Source of the DNA: Microthyrium microscopicum
Lineage: Eukaryota > Ascomycota > Dothideomycetes > Microthyriales > Microthyriaceae
Length of the DNA stretch: 64,000 bases
Direction of reading: 5' to 3'
NCBI GenBank assembly: GCA_010405405.1
Contig: MU004230.1
Coordinates: 3,955,119 to 4,019,118 of the forward strand
A model generated the notes under the pieces. It saw nothing but the letters and a program-made list of their open reading frames with translations. It was not told the origin of the DNA and ran no database searches. This document shows, piece after piece, positions 37,749 to 49,674 of this stretch. Every line of letters begins with the position of its first letter. Positions within the stretch are counted from its first letter, which is position 1. The translations under genes and the position numbers were made by a program.

Positions 37749-39952
37749 TCATCGCAGACCGCCAACGGTAACGGCCTTGGTCGCTAGTATTTCAATACGA
37801 TCCATATACATGGCCATGGTATGACAGGCTGGATCGCCAAAAACAACTTCTCTCAAGATCTCATCGCTAACGGTAACGGCTTCAATATCATCAGGTCCGT
37901 ACCCTTGGAATTTTGGCCTGAGTAGAATGACACGACCCCCAAGGCTGAGGGTCGCGTTTGGTATTGGCCATACTGGTTGACTCGGTGTATATGAGTCCGG
38001 AGACCAAGTCGATGGTTTCGTCCACTTGAAATGGGATTTTGATTGTGAACGTAGATCCGAATTCGATGGAGCAGGAGTGGCATAGAGCTTGAGCAGACTA
38101 GTGACGATCTGCTTGTCTGCACGCGCGACTGGGTCTCCTTCATTGACGAACGTGAAAAAGAGACTCTTCCTGTTTTGCCTCGAACGAGGAGTTGTGAGAG
38201 GCAGTAGAGACACTGGTGGTGTGCCAAAAGTGACACAATGTACTCTCTTGAAGAATCCAGTAAGATATGTAAGCTCACTTTCTTTCTTAGAAAGCATGTG
38301 AGCATATAAAAGCTGAGCAACAGCTCCTCCAGCCGAATGTCCGGTAATGAGAAGACTGGAGGCACTCCTGCCCGGATTTTCTGCTAGCAAGGTGCGTAAT
38401 CGAGCCGCGACTGATTTGACCATTCCTTTGGCAATGCTTAGGAAGCCCTTGTACGATGTTAGAAGAGGTTTTTTTGGAAGCGAAATAACATACCGCATGA
38501 CATAGATTTCCAGGATCATCAAGGAAACCTTCGGGGGATGATGGAGCGGGTCTAAAATTGACTGCCCAGTCTAAGAAAGAGGATGAGCCGCGGATGGCGA
38601 ACACAATTGTGTTCATGTCATCAATTGGTAGAGATTTAAGGGTCATGGCCTTGGTTCTATGCCAGATAGAAGCCTTGATATGATCTTGCCGTTCTGAGGA
38701 TGATGGTTTATCGTAAACCTGGAACGAGTATCTCGCAGCCAGGCAAAGAAGAGGATATGTTGCCATGTACACCTTCAATGGAGGAAGATATGGCGGTAAT
38801 CTCGAGTTGGCGTAGAGCCATACTTTAGAAAACGAAGTTGATTGAACTCCGTGTCCACCGGCAGCCTTTACAAGGTTCCTCGTCGCAACGCATGGTCCAG
38901 TAGTTCTTTGCAGACCACTTGCTTGTTGATTCGGATCTATTCAGTATATTAGCGGATGATATGAAGATAGAGCTTCGGCTCTGAGTGTGTTTGAGCCAAT
39001 CATTGCATATATCGAAGCTTGCTAAGAAGGGCGATACATCTGCGGATGCGCCGGAGCTAGATCCCGCGGAACGCATCCATTGTATGAGGCAAGCTAGAGC
39101 TGAAAGCTTGTTCCACTCTGTATAATCAACAAATCTGATGTAGTTTGCATGGAAATTCAATATCAAATTAGGGATATTGTTGACATGCCAACGTGTTTGG
39201 GACCGGGCTGTAATCTTAATTTCAAGGTACGTACCGATGACTTGTTCTCCACCAAATATTTCGCAGTCAATCTCATTGATCACATCATTTAAGCGTGTTG
39301 AGATTCGGTCATAAAATACACCATTCTGGCTGGCAATTGTATCCAGATTTGTAACGGAATCGGCGGCCGCGTGGAGTTGGCCCACAAGGGACGAGGCTCC
39401 CACATTATTTCTCGAAGCTGCCGCAACTCGAGAGTACCTGGTAGTCGGATATCCAGGGCTTAGGAGATCTGTATTCGACCGCCACGGCTCGTTCGCCGCC
39501 ATTTCGTACGCATAAGGTGGTGGAGAACCCGATGAAGAGAGAGCTGAAGACGAGTATACTGGAGGAGTAGGTGCTGGGCAGCTGTTTGTTCTGGTGGTAT
39601 TTACAGCGAGTGGAGTGACAGAAGTAGGGAGAGAAGCGCGTTGAGGGCGCTGGGGCCTGGATGACGAGCGAATTCTGGGGCTTGGTCTGTGGGATTGTCT
39701 GTGCTGAGATGAGGCGCGAGGCTGTCGAGTGGTAGTATTTATGTTAGGCTGAAGCTGTTGCATCTGCGGTTGAATATCTGGAAGAAGAGGGATGGGATAG
39801 TAGGCGACGCTTGGAGGATAGTACTGGTGGCTTGGTGGTAAGGTTGGCCTCGTGGCTTCAGGGTGTCCATCTGGACTCCATAATCGCAGTCCGTACCCAG
39901 AAGAGCCGGACCATCTTTTTCTCTTTCCTGCACCACCCATTTGAAGGCACAT
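37749..39952 (-). CDS. Class 3 lipase-domain protein with disordered N terminus
   Basis: 619-aa protein from exons 39952-39235, 38936-38494 and 38447-37749. The first 150 residues are Pro/Ser/Arg-rich and disordered. Then comes a conserved helical segment (SVTNLDTIASQN, RISTRLNDVINEID), and after intron 1 the lipase domain: KVWLYANSRLP, MNTIVFAIRGS, FLDWAVN, GFLDDPGNLCHA, the nucleophile elbow GHSAGG with Ser425, VTFGTPPVS, NEGDPVARAD (candidate acid) and a late DPACH (candidate His). No signal peptide, so it is probably an intracellular lipase. Intron 1 (298 bases) is long for this genome and stays open in the upstream frame; splicing it restores the family-like sequence. The first ATG of the frame is used. 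Confidence 0.82.
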
Positions 39953-41044
39953 CAAAACATGAATAGTCGCGGGAAGTTGTTTTCATAGCCTTTCATGTGT
40001 TCATATGCCCAAGAGTACGTCAATTGACTCCCTATTCTTGCTTCTTGTTCTGCTGATTCTTGGTTCCAATTCGACAAGGCTGACGTTGTATGAGGCTGTG
40101 TCAAGACGACCACGAGCGAGTTGCTATCAGCCAGATGGTTGGATAGATCCAGCGGCAAGAACCGTCAATCAAAGGTCGAGAAAGCCAAAAATTAATTTAT
40201 CTCTCTGCAGAGTAGTCCAGGGGTGGATAAAGAGAAATAGGAGGACAACAGGCCAGTATATCAATCACGCCAGCACTAGAAAATGCAACCTGGGGGTCAT
40301 TGAATTCATCAGTCTAACTAAGAGTACTGCTCCTTCTACAGGCTTCCAGCTCATCTCCCTGGCGCCATGTTTGGAGCTTCGGAGAGCTGCCAGCCCACTT
40401 TACTACTCCCTGGCTTCGTTTTTCCCACCCATGCTGCGGGTGGTGATGGCAGTGGTGATCCTACACTTGCCAAGAGTTGTCATTGTGAGTGAAAGAAAAT
40501 ACCTCCTACAGCGGCTACTACTAACTGAAGGCTACAACTAGTGGTACATTAAAGGTTGCATGAGCCTGTTGAAACAATCACCCAACCGGATTCATGACTG
40601 GACGTTGACATTACCAGGGCCCATGCGAAAAGTCTCTGTTGGCAGCTTTGGCATCTTTCGATGCTTGCTCCGCCACGAAAGGCATGATAGAATTGGGCCT
40701 ATGACAAGGACAAGGCAAACTCAACGGGGCTAGTGCCACCTACGAGTCGACATAACTGGCGTGAACTGTCCATGCAGCCGCATGGCAGGCTTGCTTCCGC
40801 TTCAACTTCCCGAGCCTGGTTTCCTCAAGTCTCTCAGTAATCAGCCAGTGAAGTTGAAGATTTTTGGATTGCGGAATAAGTGGAGTACTTTTTCGGAACT
40901 TCGGTGGTATTTTTCCAAAATCTCGATATCCAAATACTACCACTGCTGCCAAGAGCATTCATGCGATATGCAGTTAGTTTGGGTATTTATTTGCAGTATT
41001 CGAAAGAAAAAGAAAAGTCTCTCATTCTGGATGGCTGATCAAGT
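39953..41044. other. Intergenic region upstream of the lipase gene
   Basis: About 1.1 kb with no convincing gene on either strand; short frames lack splice support. Holds the lipase promoter; no clear TATA box noted. Confidence 0.45.
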
Positions 41045-41783
41045 CTAGACCGACATGATGCAGATATTCCTCTTTGCATATGCTGTATCCAATAGCAAGT
41101 CATTAAAAATCCAATTACCAGGCTGATACAATTCTTCCACGATCACCGTCCATGTTATCGAATCGATCTTTCCAAGTCTTGGAAAAAAAAGCGACTTTGA
41201 ACCGTGGTAGATGTCCTGATCCCCCGAAACATCAGTTTCTGCAAACACGATCTTCTCCTAGGACATGACAATCAGTTCCACGATTACCAAAACTCTTCAT
41301 CAACCAACAGCCTATCAGATACTCACTTTCCACTCAGTATTCCGCATTCCGCATTCCATATCTACAAGTAAAGATGTACCAGTACTGACGCTACCAGTCC
41401 AGTTATGAACTAGGCGCACAAGTTCTCCAATTTGTAAACAAGCTTTTCGCGACCCATCTGACAAGTGACAACCCAGGTATCCGCTGTATGGACATCAACC
41501 CGTATCTTGGCCCACCAGCCACGAATAGTTTCAACAATCATCCACCTTCATGGCGACAACTTGCATACTGCGGAAGCGCATCTGCCTGATACCGTAGAAC
41601 AGAAGCGTCATATCGCAGTACAACGCCACATCATGAACTGACAGCATGCCATAGAAGGAGCAATACTAGCACGTATAGCCTCATGGTTTAGCCAACCACC
41701 TTTCTCTTGGCTCAAATCCACCCAGTGGGGAAATTCACCCAATCCCCATCCCCTGAGTCGTGCGAAAAAATCGTCGTGTTCAT
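41045..41783 (-). pseudogene. Frameshifted gene relic of unknown family
   Basis: Protein-like sequence runs along the minus strand but changes frame at least twice. From an ATG at 41783 one frame gives a Trp/Gly-rich start (RGWGLGEFPHWVDLSQEKGG). A second frame continues with ALYCDMTLLFYGIRQMRF, a third with TIRGWWAKIRVDVHTADTW, and another with VRLVHNWTGSVSTGTSLLVD. The last joins over a good intron (41267-41327, GTGAGT donor, TAG acceptor) to EKIVFAETDVSGDQDIY and runs to a stop at 41045. Poly-T/poly-A runs mark some frame changes. The preserved splice site and coding composition show it was once a gene. I do not recognise the family. Confidence 0.5.
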
Positions 41784-42945
41784 ACTAAGCCCTTGAGTAG
41801 GATCAGGGGAAATATGTTTCGACCTCAAAAGTCAGTTACAGTATAACCAGCCTTACAACATGCTTTTTTTCGCAAGCCATTGCGTCCCGTCGCAATTTCA
41901 GGAGTTACGAGAGATTGATTTTCGCGCAACGCCGAGTCGGTGAGCCCATGTTATGCGGTTGGAAAGGAATATTTAGGAGTTGGGAAAGTGGTGACGTTGG
42001 TGCATCAAATGAACCAGCATCCCATGCCCTGCAAAGTTGTGCGGAGAGAGCCGATGGGTCATCATTCTCATCCTTTAGACACTCTTCTAAGCATGCATGG
42101 CATGTAGCTGTGCCTCTTTGATATATCCACAGGGCTATGAACTGGGTGGCATAAGATAGACTAGCAATGAAAAGGGAAGTACGTAGTAGAAAAAGTGCTT
42201 AAGAAACCCCTCTTATTGACCCCTCAATCTGCTTTCGTGGCTTGCTAAAAATACTGCGTGGCGTGTTTGGGTGTGTTGTGATTGGCGTGAGAGATTAAAC
42301 TTCTGGGTGGGTCCGAGATTCAACTGTGATCGATTTGTGGATTTTCTGCCTCGTGGCGTAAGGGCAGGATAAGGCTGGAAAAGACGGTATGATACTGTAT
42401 CTTGCTTTTACATGCTTTAGTAGGTACGTACTCCTTTCTGAATGTTTCGATGGCTTTACATTCCGAGTCGTGTCGGGGAACTATCGGAAATTGGGAAACG
42501 ATATCCATCTGTATCTATTGCGATTAGAAAGGCTTTGCGTGGTTGGTTTTGCAAATTGTGTGCAGAGATGAGCTAGCTGTAGATTCCTTTTCATACAATT
42601 TGATCACCAGTATTTTATCTGTGAGATATTGAGAGAGTATGAGCAACGGATGTGACAACGAATTGGTTGATGAGTTCCGCATGCCGTAGACGACAAGCCA
42701 CACAATGAGTGATGTCTTTTGCAACATGAGTTTAATTCGATCTATGCGCTAGAAACCTGAACAGAATAAAGCAACCAAAACATCAATCCTTACACAGATT
42801 ACTCCTTAAACCCCCATGGAACGATCCCCAGTTGAAGCGCAAAGCATGATTCGCTTACAGGGCAAAGTCCAACCAGAGCTCTTTTGTGCAATTCTCATCA
42901 AAAAGAGCCGCCATATTGATTCGCAGCTATACTGACTTGCAAAGC
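41784..42945. other. Intergenic region
   Basis: About 1.16 kb between the relic and the end of the CPSase gene. No gene is supported. Confidence 0.45.
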
Positions 42946-45900
42946 TTATAGAGGCTTGCCGCCAATAAACTCGCTCCAGCGACGAACTTCAGATGGGATG
43001 CTGCCTTCTTGTCGGGGCAGCTTTTGGTTCATACATGTCGCAAAGAGGACAGCAGTCTAGACACAATTGTTAGTATAAATTACAGTGAAGGTTGAGGTGG
43101 AGGATATCATACCTTTGGTTCCAAAAAGAGTGGCACACCGAAATCAACAGCATTTCGACGCATAACATAATCTTCATCAACGAGCGACTTTGCGCGGCTG
43201 TGCGCAAGGTTGAAGACACCACGAATATCGTTCTTTGCAAACACTTCGCGCAGAGCTTTCTTGTCTTCCACAGGGAAGTCAATGACTTCGACTGACGCAC
43301 CCTCTACCGCGCTCTCCAAGGCAGCCTTGGTTGTCTCATTGGCAGCAAACAATTTGTACTTGAGTGGCGCTAGTTGTCGGACAATTTCAGAAAGCTCGTC
43401 GGTGAACTCACCACCGAAGAGCAGACCCTCACCAGGTTCGGGCATGCGGAAATTCATAGTGCTTTGCATGGCGGCCCAGTAAGCTTCGATCTTGTCGCGA
43501 CCGAAGCAGGCCATTTCTCCGGTTGAGCTCATTTCGACGCCGAGATATGGATCGGCACCGGCGAGACGGGTCCAGGAGAATTGAGGGACCTTGATGGCGA
43601 GGTAGTCGCGCTTGACGGCCATGGGGTCGACAGGCTCAGGGACCTCTTTGCCGACTAGAGCTTTGGTTGCTACGTCGATGAAGTTGGTGCCGAGAACTTT
43701 GGAGGAGAATGGAAAGGAACGAGACGCGCGGAGATTACATTCGATAACTTTCAGAGCGGGTTCACCACCGTTGGGATTCTCGGCTTTAATGATTTGCATG
43801 TTGAAGGGACCGGTAATTTTCCAAGCCTTAGCAACACGTTCGGCAATGTCCTTGATGCGGTCCATGGTGGTTTGGTCGAGGTCAACGGGAGGTAGGATGA
43901 GTGTGGCATCACCAGAGTGGACACCAGCGTTCTCGACATGCTCCGATACAGCGTGAATGAGAAGCTGCCCATTGCTGCCGACAGCGTCAACATCGATTTC
44001 CTTGGCTCCTTCAATGTACTGTGAGATGACAACTGGATGGTCTGGTGATACGTTGGCAGCGGCGGTCAGTTTCTCAGCGAGCTCAGCTTGGCTCTTGATG
44101 ACTGTCATAGCAGCACCCGATAGAACGTAACTTGGGCGGACAAGAACAGGGTAACCAACAGAGTCAGCAAACTCTTCAGCCTCCTTGAGGGAGGTAAGTT
44201 CCTTCCAGGCTGGCTGATCGACTCCAATGTCATCAAGAATAGAAGAGAACTTGTGACGATCTTCGGCTTTGTCGATGTCATGTGGATCCGTTCCGAGTAC
44301 CTTGGCCTTTCCGGTTTCTTGAAGCTTGAGGGCGATATTTTGGGGAAGCTGTCCTCCAACGGAAACAACGACACCGGAGGCAGATTCGAGATCATAGATA
44401 TCCATGACACGCTCGTAGCTGAGCTCTTCAAAGTAGAGTCGGTCGGCAACATCAAAATCGGTGGAATAAGTCTCTGGGTTGTAGTTGATCATGACGGTTT
44501 TCTTTCCAAGCTTGTTGAGCGACAAGGTAGCGTTCACAGCACACCAATCGAACTCGACAGAGCTTCCAATACGGTAAACACCGCTTCCAAGAACAAGCAC
44601 ACCATGGTCGTCAAATGTGACATCGTGGGTGCTGGCGTTATAGGTAGTGTAAAGGTAGTTGGTATCGGCAGGGAACTCAGCAGCAAGGGTATCGATCTTC
44701 TTGACCCAGGGCCTGATGCCAAAGCTCAGTCTCCTGGCTCGAACCTCATCCTCAGTGCTGTTTACTGCAGCGGCAATTTGCTTATCCGAGAAACCCATCT
44801 TCTTGGCGCTGGTAATGAGCTCTTTCTTGAGCCCAAAGAGGCTGCCAATTTCTTGCATTTCTTTGGTGCAGTCGACAATGTTCTTGAGCTTGTAGAGGAA
44901 CCACTTGTCGATTTTGGTTAGATCGTGGAGCTTGTCAACTGAGTAGCCTTCATGGAACATGGCCTGGCCAACAGCAAGCCATCGACGATCGGTCGGGTTC
45001 TTGAGGGTGTCGTCGAGGTCGTCGAATTGATCTCCTTGGAAACCGTTCCACTTGGGATCAACCATACGGGCAGCTTTCTGGAAGGATTCTTCAAAGGTAC
45101 GTCCAATAGCCATAACTTCACCGACCGACTTCATGGAACTTCCAATATCACGCTTGACGTTTTGAAACTTGGCAAGATCCCATCGGGGCATCTTTGTGAC
45201 AATATAATCCAGAGAAGGCTCGAAGTTTGCAGTGGTAGTCTTGGTGACAGCATTAGGTAATTCGGGAAGGGTATGACCTAGACCAATCTTTGCGGCGGTA
45301 TAAGCGAGGGGATATCCGGTGGCTTTCGAAGCGAGAGCAGAGGATCGAGATAGACGAGCGTTGACCTCGATAACCCGATAGTCGAGACCATCAGGCTGTA
45401 GGGCGTACTGAACGTTGCATTCGCCCACAACTCCTAAGTGACGAACAATCTTGATAGCAGCGGATCGGAGCATATGATATTCCTCGTCAGAGAATGTTTG
45501 ACTGGGAGATACGACGATACTGTCACCAGTGTGGACTCCGAGGGGATCAAAATTCTCCATGTTGCAGACGGTAATGCAGTTGTCGGAGGCATCACGGACG
45601 ACTTCATACTCGGCTTCCTTCCAACCCTTGAGCGATTTCTCGACCAAGATCTGAGGCGACAGTGTCAAAGATTTGGAAGCTAGATTCTGAAGTTCCTCGG
45701 GGTTGTTGGCGAAGCCGGATCCAAGACCTCCAAGTGCGAATGCAGCGCGAACAATGATGGGATATCCAATCTGATCAGCAGCTGCGAGAGCATCATCCAA
45801 GGTCGTCACTGCAATAGACTCTGCAACAGGAATATTGATATCTTTCAAGGCATTGGCGAACAGCTCGCGATCTTCGGAAAGCTCCAATGTTCGGACACTA

Positions 45901-46698
45901 GTTCCAAGGACTCGTACACCGTATTTCTCGAAAATACCCATATGCTGCATCTTGACACCCAGATTGAGAGCCGTTTGGCCACCAAAGCTGAGGAAAATGC
46001 CATCTGGCTTCTCTCGTTGGATAACATATTCGACGTATTCTGGAGTGACTGGGAGATAGTAGATCTCATCGGCAAGGACGTGGGAGGTTTGGATAGTCGC
46101 GATATTAGGATTGATCAAAACGGAGGCAACGCCGGCTTCTTTGAGGGCCTTGAGAGCTTGCGAGCCTATTTTGAATACGAGTTAGCGACTGTAGTCTGCA
46201 ATAGCAAGTAGAACTCTTGGCAGGTACATGCTCCTGCCGCTCTCGCGAAGGCGGTGAGTCACAACCAAAGTACAGAAGGACATGTAAACAACAATAAAAA
46301 GACGTGGAAATGCAGGAAATTGGGTAATTGATCGTACCAGAGTAATCAAATTCACCAGCTTGGCCAATTGCCAGACCACCAGAGCCGATAACTAGCACTT
46401 TCTTGACATCGATCAAGTCGCGTGCTCCAGCGATAGCCCCGCTGTTCAGATAAGCCTGAGCATTGGGTGCTTCCTGGGTAGCGTTTTGCTTGGAAGCAGA
46501 GGCAGAGAGAAGGCGGATTTGGCGATTTGAAGCCTGGATTGGCTGTTTGGCAGCAATTGAGGCTCTAAGGGGAGCGCGATTGGCTGTTGTGAAGCTCCGA
46601 ATGGAGCTCTGCTGCCATCGAGTGCACTGCGGGGAGGAGCATGACGAGAGACGGGTGCGGGAGAGAAGATGTCGAGGCAGGCGCATAGAGGATGCCAT
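42946..46698 (-). CDS. cpa2: Arginine-specific carbamoyl-phosphate synthase, large subunit, mitochondrial
   Basis: 1174-aa large (synthetase) subunit of the arginine-pathway CPSase (yeast CPA2, Neurospora arg-3 complex). It makes carbamoyl phosphate from bicarbonate, ATP and ammonia supplied by the small glutaminase subunit. Exons are 46698-46338, 46165-43113 and 43056-42946. The first 60-80 residues are Arg/Ser/Ala-rich with no acidic run, typical of a mitochondrial presequence. Both ATP-grasp halves are present: VLVIGSGGLAIGQAGEFDYS at the first, then GGQTALNLG, AFALGGLGSG and NARLSRSSALASKATGYPLA; in the second half LVLGSGVYRIGSSVEFDW, VSVGGQLPQN, RPSYVLSGAAM and ECNLRASRSFPFSSK. The C-terminal MGS-like domain ends with VRRWSEFIGGKPL. 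It is a stand-alone subunit without glutaminase or ATCase fusion, which separates it from the pyrimidine enzyme. Confidence 0.97.
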
Positions 46699-47510
46699 TG
46701 CCAGAGGAATAGTACGAGAAGAAAAAGAAAGGAGCCCTTTGGCTCAATGGGTGTGTTTGAAGCTCAGATTGAAGAGCTGGTGGAGAGTAGCGACTTTAGA
46801 TAATTTTGAAGCTGGGAGGGGTGCGTCAATGGTCAATCAATGGTCAATGGCGGAGACCGAGGAGAGACGATGAATGTTTTTTGGGACCCCTTCACAACAC
46901 AACAGAAATAAAAGAGAGGTAAGATACAAAATTAAGAGGAGAAGAGGAGTCGGTAGAAAGATGGGCAATGATAGTCATTAATTGGAGAAGATTTGCTGTT
47001 TCGTCATTCTCTGAAATTTCTGGACGGGAAAATTCTAACTGGAATGAGACGTCAAAAAAAATTCCTGCAGCTCAACTTTCTCTCCTCCAGAGTGGGGTTA
47101 ACTCCAACCCTGCCGCATCTCAACCATTTCTTCTACAACTCGGAATTGACTTTGAATTAGTATTAACTACTAGCCGTTTGGTTGGCTGCTTGGGCTACTT
47201 TGGTCCACGGCTGTTTTAAACGTGGAAATTTGCGCGCTCACGCAATACACCTGGCCTTGAGCCCTTCAGTCTCTGCTCTTGCGTGACTGATGCCGTGTCT
47301 CTCCATATTTTTATGTCCCTCTTTTGTGTACAAGTAAACAAACAATATTGGGGTATCCATACAGTAGGTATTATGTTTGTACAATCGTGGCCCGTTCTTC
47401 AATGCGCGCCTCTCAGGTAAGGTTTGATGATGCTTTGGTCGTCAACACCATTGTGATATCGTACATCCGTCTTTGACATCTGGTCTGGCTGTCGTATCTT
47501 GATCCTCTCT
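46699..47510. promoter_or_regulatory. Region between the CPSase and LCL3 genes
   Basis: About 810 bases holding the CPSase promoter and the LCL3 3' end. GGTCAATCAATGGTCAATGG at about 46828-46847 is a short direct repeat close to the CPSase start. No gene is seen. Confidence 0.4.
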
Positions 47511-48364
47511 TCATACCTTATCCCCTATATCTTTCGTCCTCGTCTTATACTCCCTCGGACTCTCCAACTTCTTCGCTCCCATCAATCTCCTCCACACACT
47601 CTCTTCCACCCACATCCCCACCCTTCCCTTCCTCGCCTTCTCCTCCGCTTCCTTATACATATTCTCCCTCCCACCAAACTCTGCTCCAAACTTGGCCTCA
47701 TACATCCCCGCCATACCCGCCTTCAACATCTCCAAACCCACATCCTTCCTCATCAACCACCCCAGCACTCCCCGCCGAATAAACACCGTACCCACGACCC
47801 GTGAATACTGATCTTTCCGCCACAACTGAACCCTCACGCGCCGACCAAGCACATACGCCGACAGCCAATCCAGCGCCTCCCTTCCATAAGGTTGCGCCGG
47901 TTTCCCAAAATGCGCCAACTCAGGCGCATCAATTCCCGCCAACCGCACATGTATCTAACAACCCCATCAGCACTCCCCTTCCCACTCCCCTTACGTTCGC
48001 TGTCATCACTCACCGTATTATCCCGCAATTCCTCCCTCGTCGCAGGGACCTTCCGTCCAGGCATCCAACCCCAGCCCGCGAGCCGTCCACCCGGCGTATG
48101 AAAGACTCGAAAGTTATCACCATCGCCTACACTCGTAACCTGTCCAAAGACAGTGCGCTCACGCAGCCAATGCGGAGGTATATGATCGGCGGTAGGAATG
48201 CGGCGTAAGTTACGTTTGTAGAAGCGGATTGCGCCGAGGGAGGCGGCGGTTAGGAGGACGGAGGAGGCGAGGACTTCAGGGCGGGAGAAGGTTGTTGTTA
48301 GACGCGTGCGCCAATCGTCGGCGGTTTGGTCATCTGTTTGGGCGCGTGAGAGGGGCCATGGCAT
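47511..48364 (-). CDS. lcl3: Membrane-anchored staphylococcal-nuclease-like endonuclease LCL3
   Basis: 264-aa protein from exons 48364-48014 and 47954-47511, with a 59-base intron. An N-terminal transmembrane helix (residues about 30-50, [16 protein letters not shown]) precedes a thermonuclease (SNase) domain: [60 protein letters not shown] and a [10 protein letters not shown] helix. The Asp/Arg/Glu catalytic set of SNase appears retained ([22 protein letters not shown]). LCL3 proteins are mitochondrial or membrane-associated predicted nucleases of uncertain role. The ATG at 48364 gives the family length. It is divergent from the YOS1 gene 266 bases away. Confidence 0.93.
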
Positions 48365-48630
48365 TGTTGTAAGCCGGGCGTTGAGGTGATTGAGTGGAGA
48401 GAGGGGGGAAGGTTGTGTGTAGTTGAGGATTGATGGGGGAAGGAGATTTAAGTGTTTATTCTTTTTTTGGGTAAAGGGATGGGGACAGATTCTTGGGGGT
48501 TGTGGTCTGTGCTTTTTTTGGGGGATTGTGCATCTGGCATTTGATGCAAGATATCTGGTCAATTTAAGCTTGCCATTCTACACTTACATTTCCTTCTACT
48601 TTTCCTGCGCGTGAAGTGATTACGACCATC
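48365..48630. promoter_or_regulatory. Head-to-head promoter of lcl3 and yos1
   Basis: 266 bases separate the two divergent ATGs. The segment has long T and G runs (around 48462-48480 and 48505-48525) and no TATA box, consistent with a shared housekeeping promoter. Confidence 0.6.
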
Positions 48631-49069
48631 ATGTTCTTCGGCTTTGGAAATATAATACTCGGTATGCTACTTTTATTCACAGAGCGACTTGCGCGCGTGT
48701 GCTAACATTGCCTTAGTTGGCCTTCTCCTGGTGAATGCCATCGCCGTACTCTCAGAAGACCGCTTCCTGGCGCGCAGTAAGTCCTCCTACAGACAAAACC
48801 CATGCGATACGAACTGATGAGACATTAGTTGGATGGTCGACGACAGTGCAAGAATCTAGCTTTGGCGGCGCGCAAGATAACCAGAGTGTCAAGGCCAAAC
48901 TCGTCAACCTAATCGCTTCCGTCCGCACACTACTACGAAGTACGTCGCCCGAATATCCTTACTATCCACACATATACATCCGAACGTCTTTGCTAATGTG
49001 TTGTGGAAAACAGTACCGCTGATCATATTAAACACCGTTGTGGTCATCTACCTTATAATCCTGGGTTAA
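48631..49069 (+). CDS. yos1: YOS1-like ER-Golgi transport protein (IER3IP1 family)
   Basis: 85-aa protein in four short exons, 48631-48661, 48717-48776, 48829-48939 and 49014-49069, too fragmented to appear as one open frame. It begins MFFGFGNIILVGLLLVNAIA and includes LSEDRFLARIGW, VKAKLVNLIASVRTLLR and a final hydrophobic helix IPLIILNTVVVIYLIILG. These are the hallmarks of Yos1/IER3IP1, a small two-helix membrane protein of COPII vesicles that works with Yip1 and Yif1. Length, both transmembrane helices and the RxPLI motif match the family. All introns are phase 1 with good GT/AG sites, which supports the model strongly. Confidence 0.93.
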
Positions 49070-49674
49070 CGAGCTTGGGAATTGCATTGCAGGTGTATAG
49101 GAGTCTGGGATTCCCTGTGGGACGGCGTTTTGAACGAAACCATGTACGAATAATACAACAGGGGTGTAGACAAGAGCTTGTTGACGGAAGAACGTTGGCG
49201 CATAATCTGGCTGAGGGATCTACATCTACAAATATCTTCACCAGCACATCAAGGGGGTGAGCGGCATCACGAGGCTGGTATCAACAAAGTGAGAAAAGAT
49301 AGTGCCGAGACTCACACCGAGTCGGCTTGAATTGGATGTCACTCCATCAAACATACATGTACAAAAGCTGGCTCCAAGCCATATCAAAGCGTCCACCATT
49401 TGCCAAATGAATCGGGCATTTCATTTCGTCCTTCATTTCCAGTCATCGAATGTCAAGCCCCCAGAGCAGCGGTTTCCTGCGGGTGACAACTAGTTCTATA
49501 CAAAGACCAAGAAAGTTTCGCGTTAAGTCTGTGATAAGCCACCTTTCGTGCAGAATGATCGCAAATGATGCTAGTCTTTTGTTATGTACAATGCCAGGCG
49601 AGAGAATATAGACAATCGAGCAAAAGAAGCATAATGCATGTGCCGCCAAACAGTGCAAAATAGAAATAATGGTA
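49070..49674. other. Convergent 3' intergenic region
   Basis: About 600 bases between yos1 and creB with no supported gene. Confidence 0.5.

Noticed and set aside
43210-46059. Plus-strand open frames opposite the CPSase gene
   Set aside because: Pure shadows of a highly conserved coding sequence on the minus strand.
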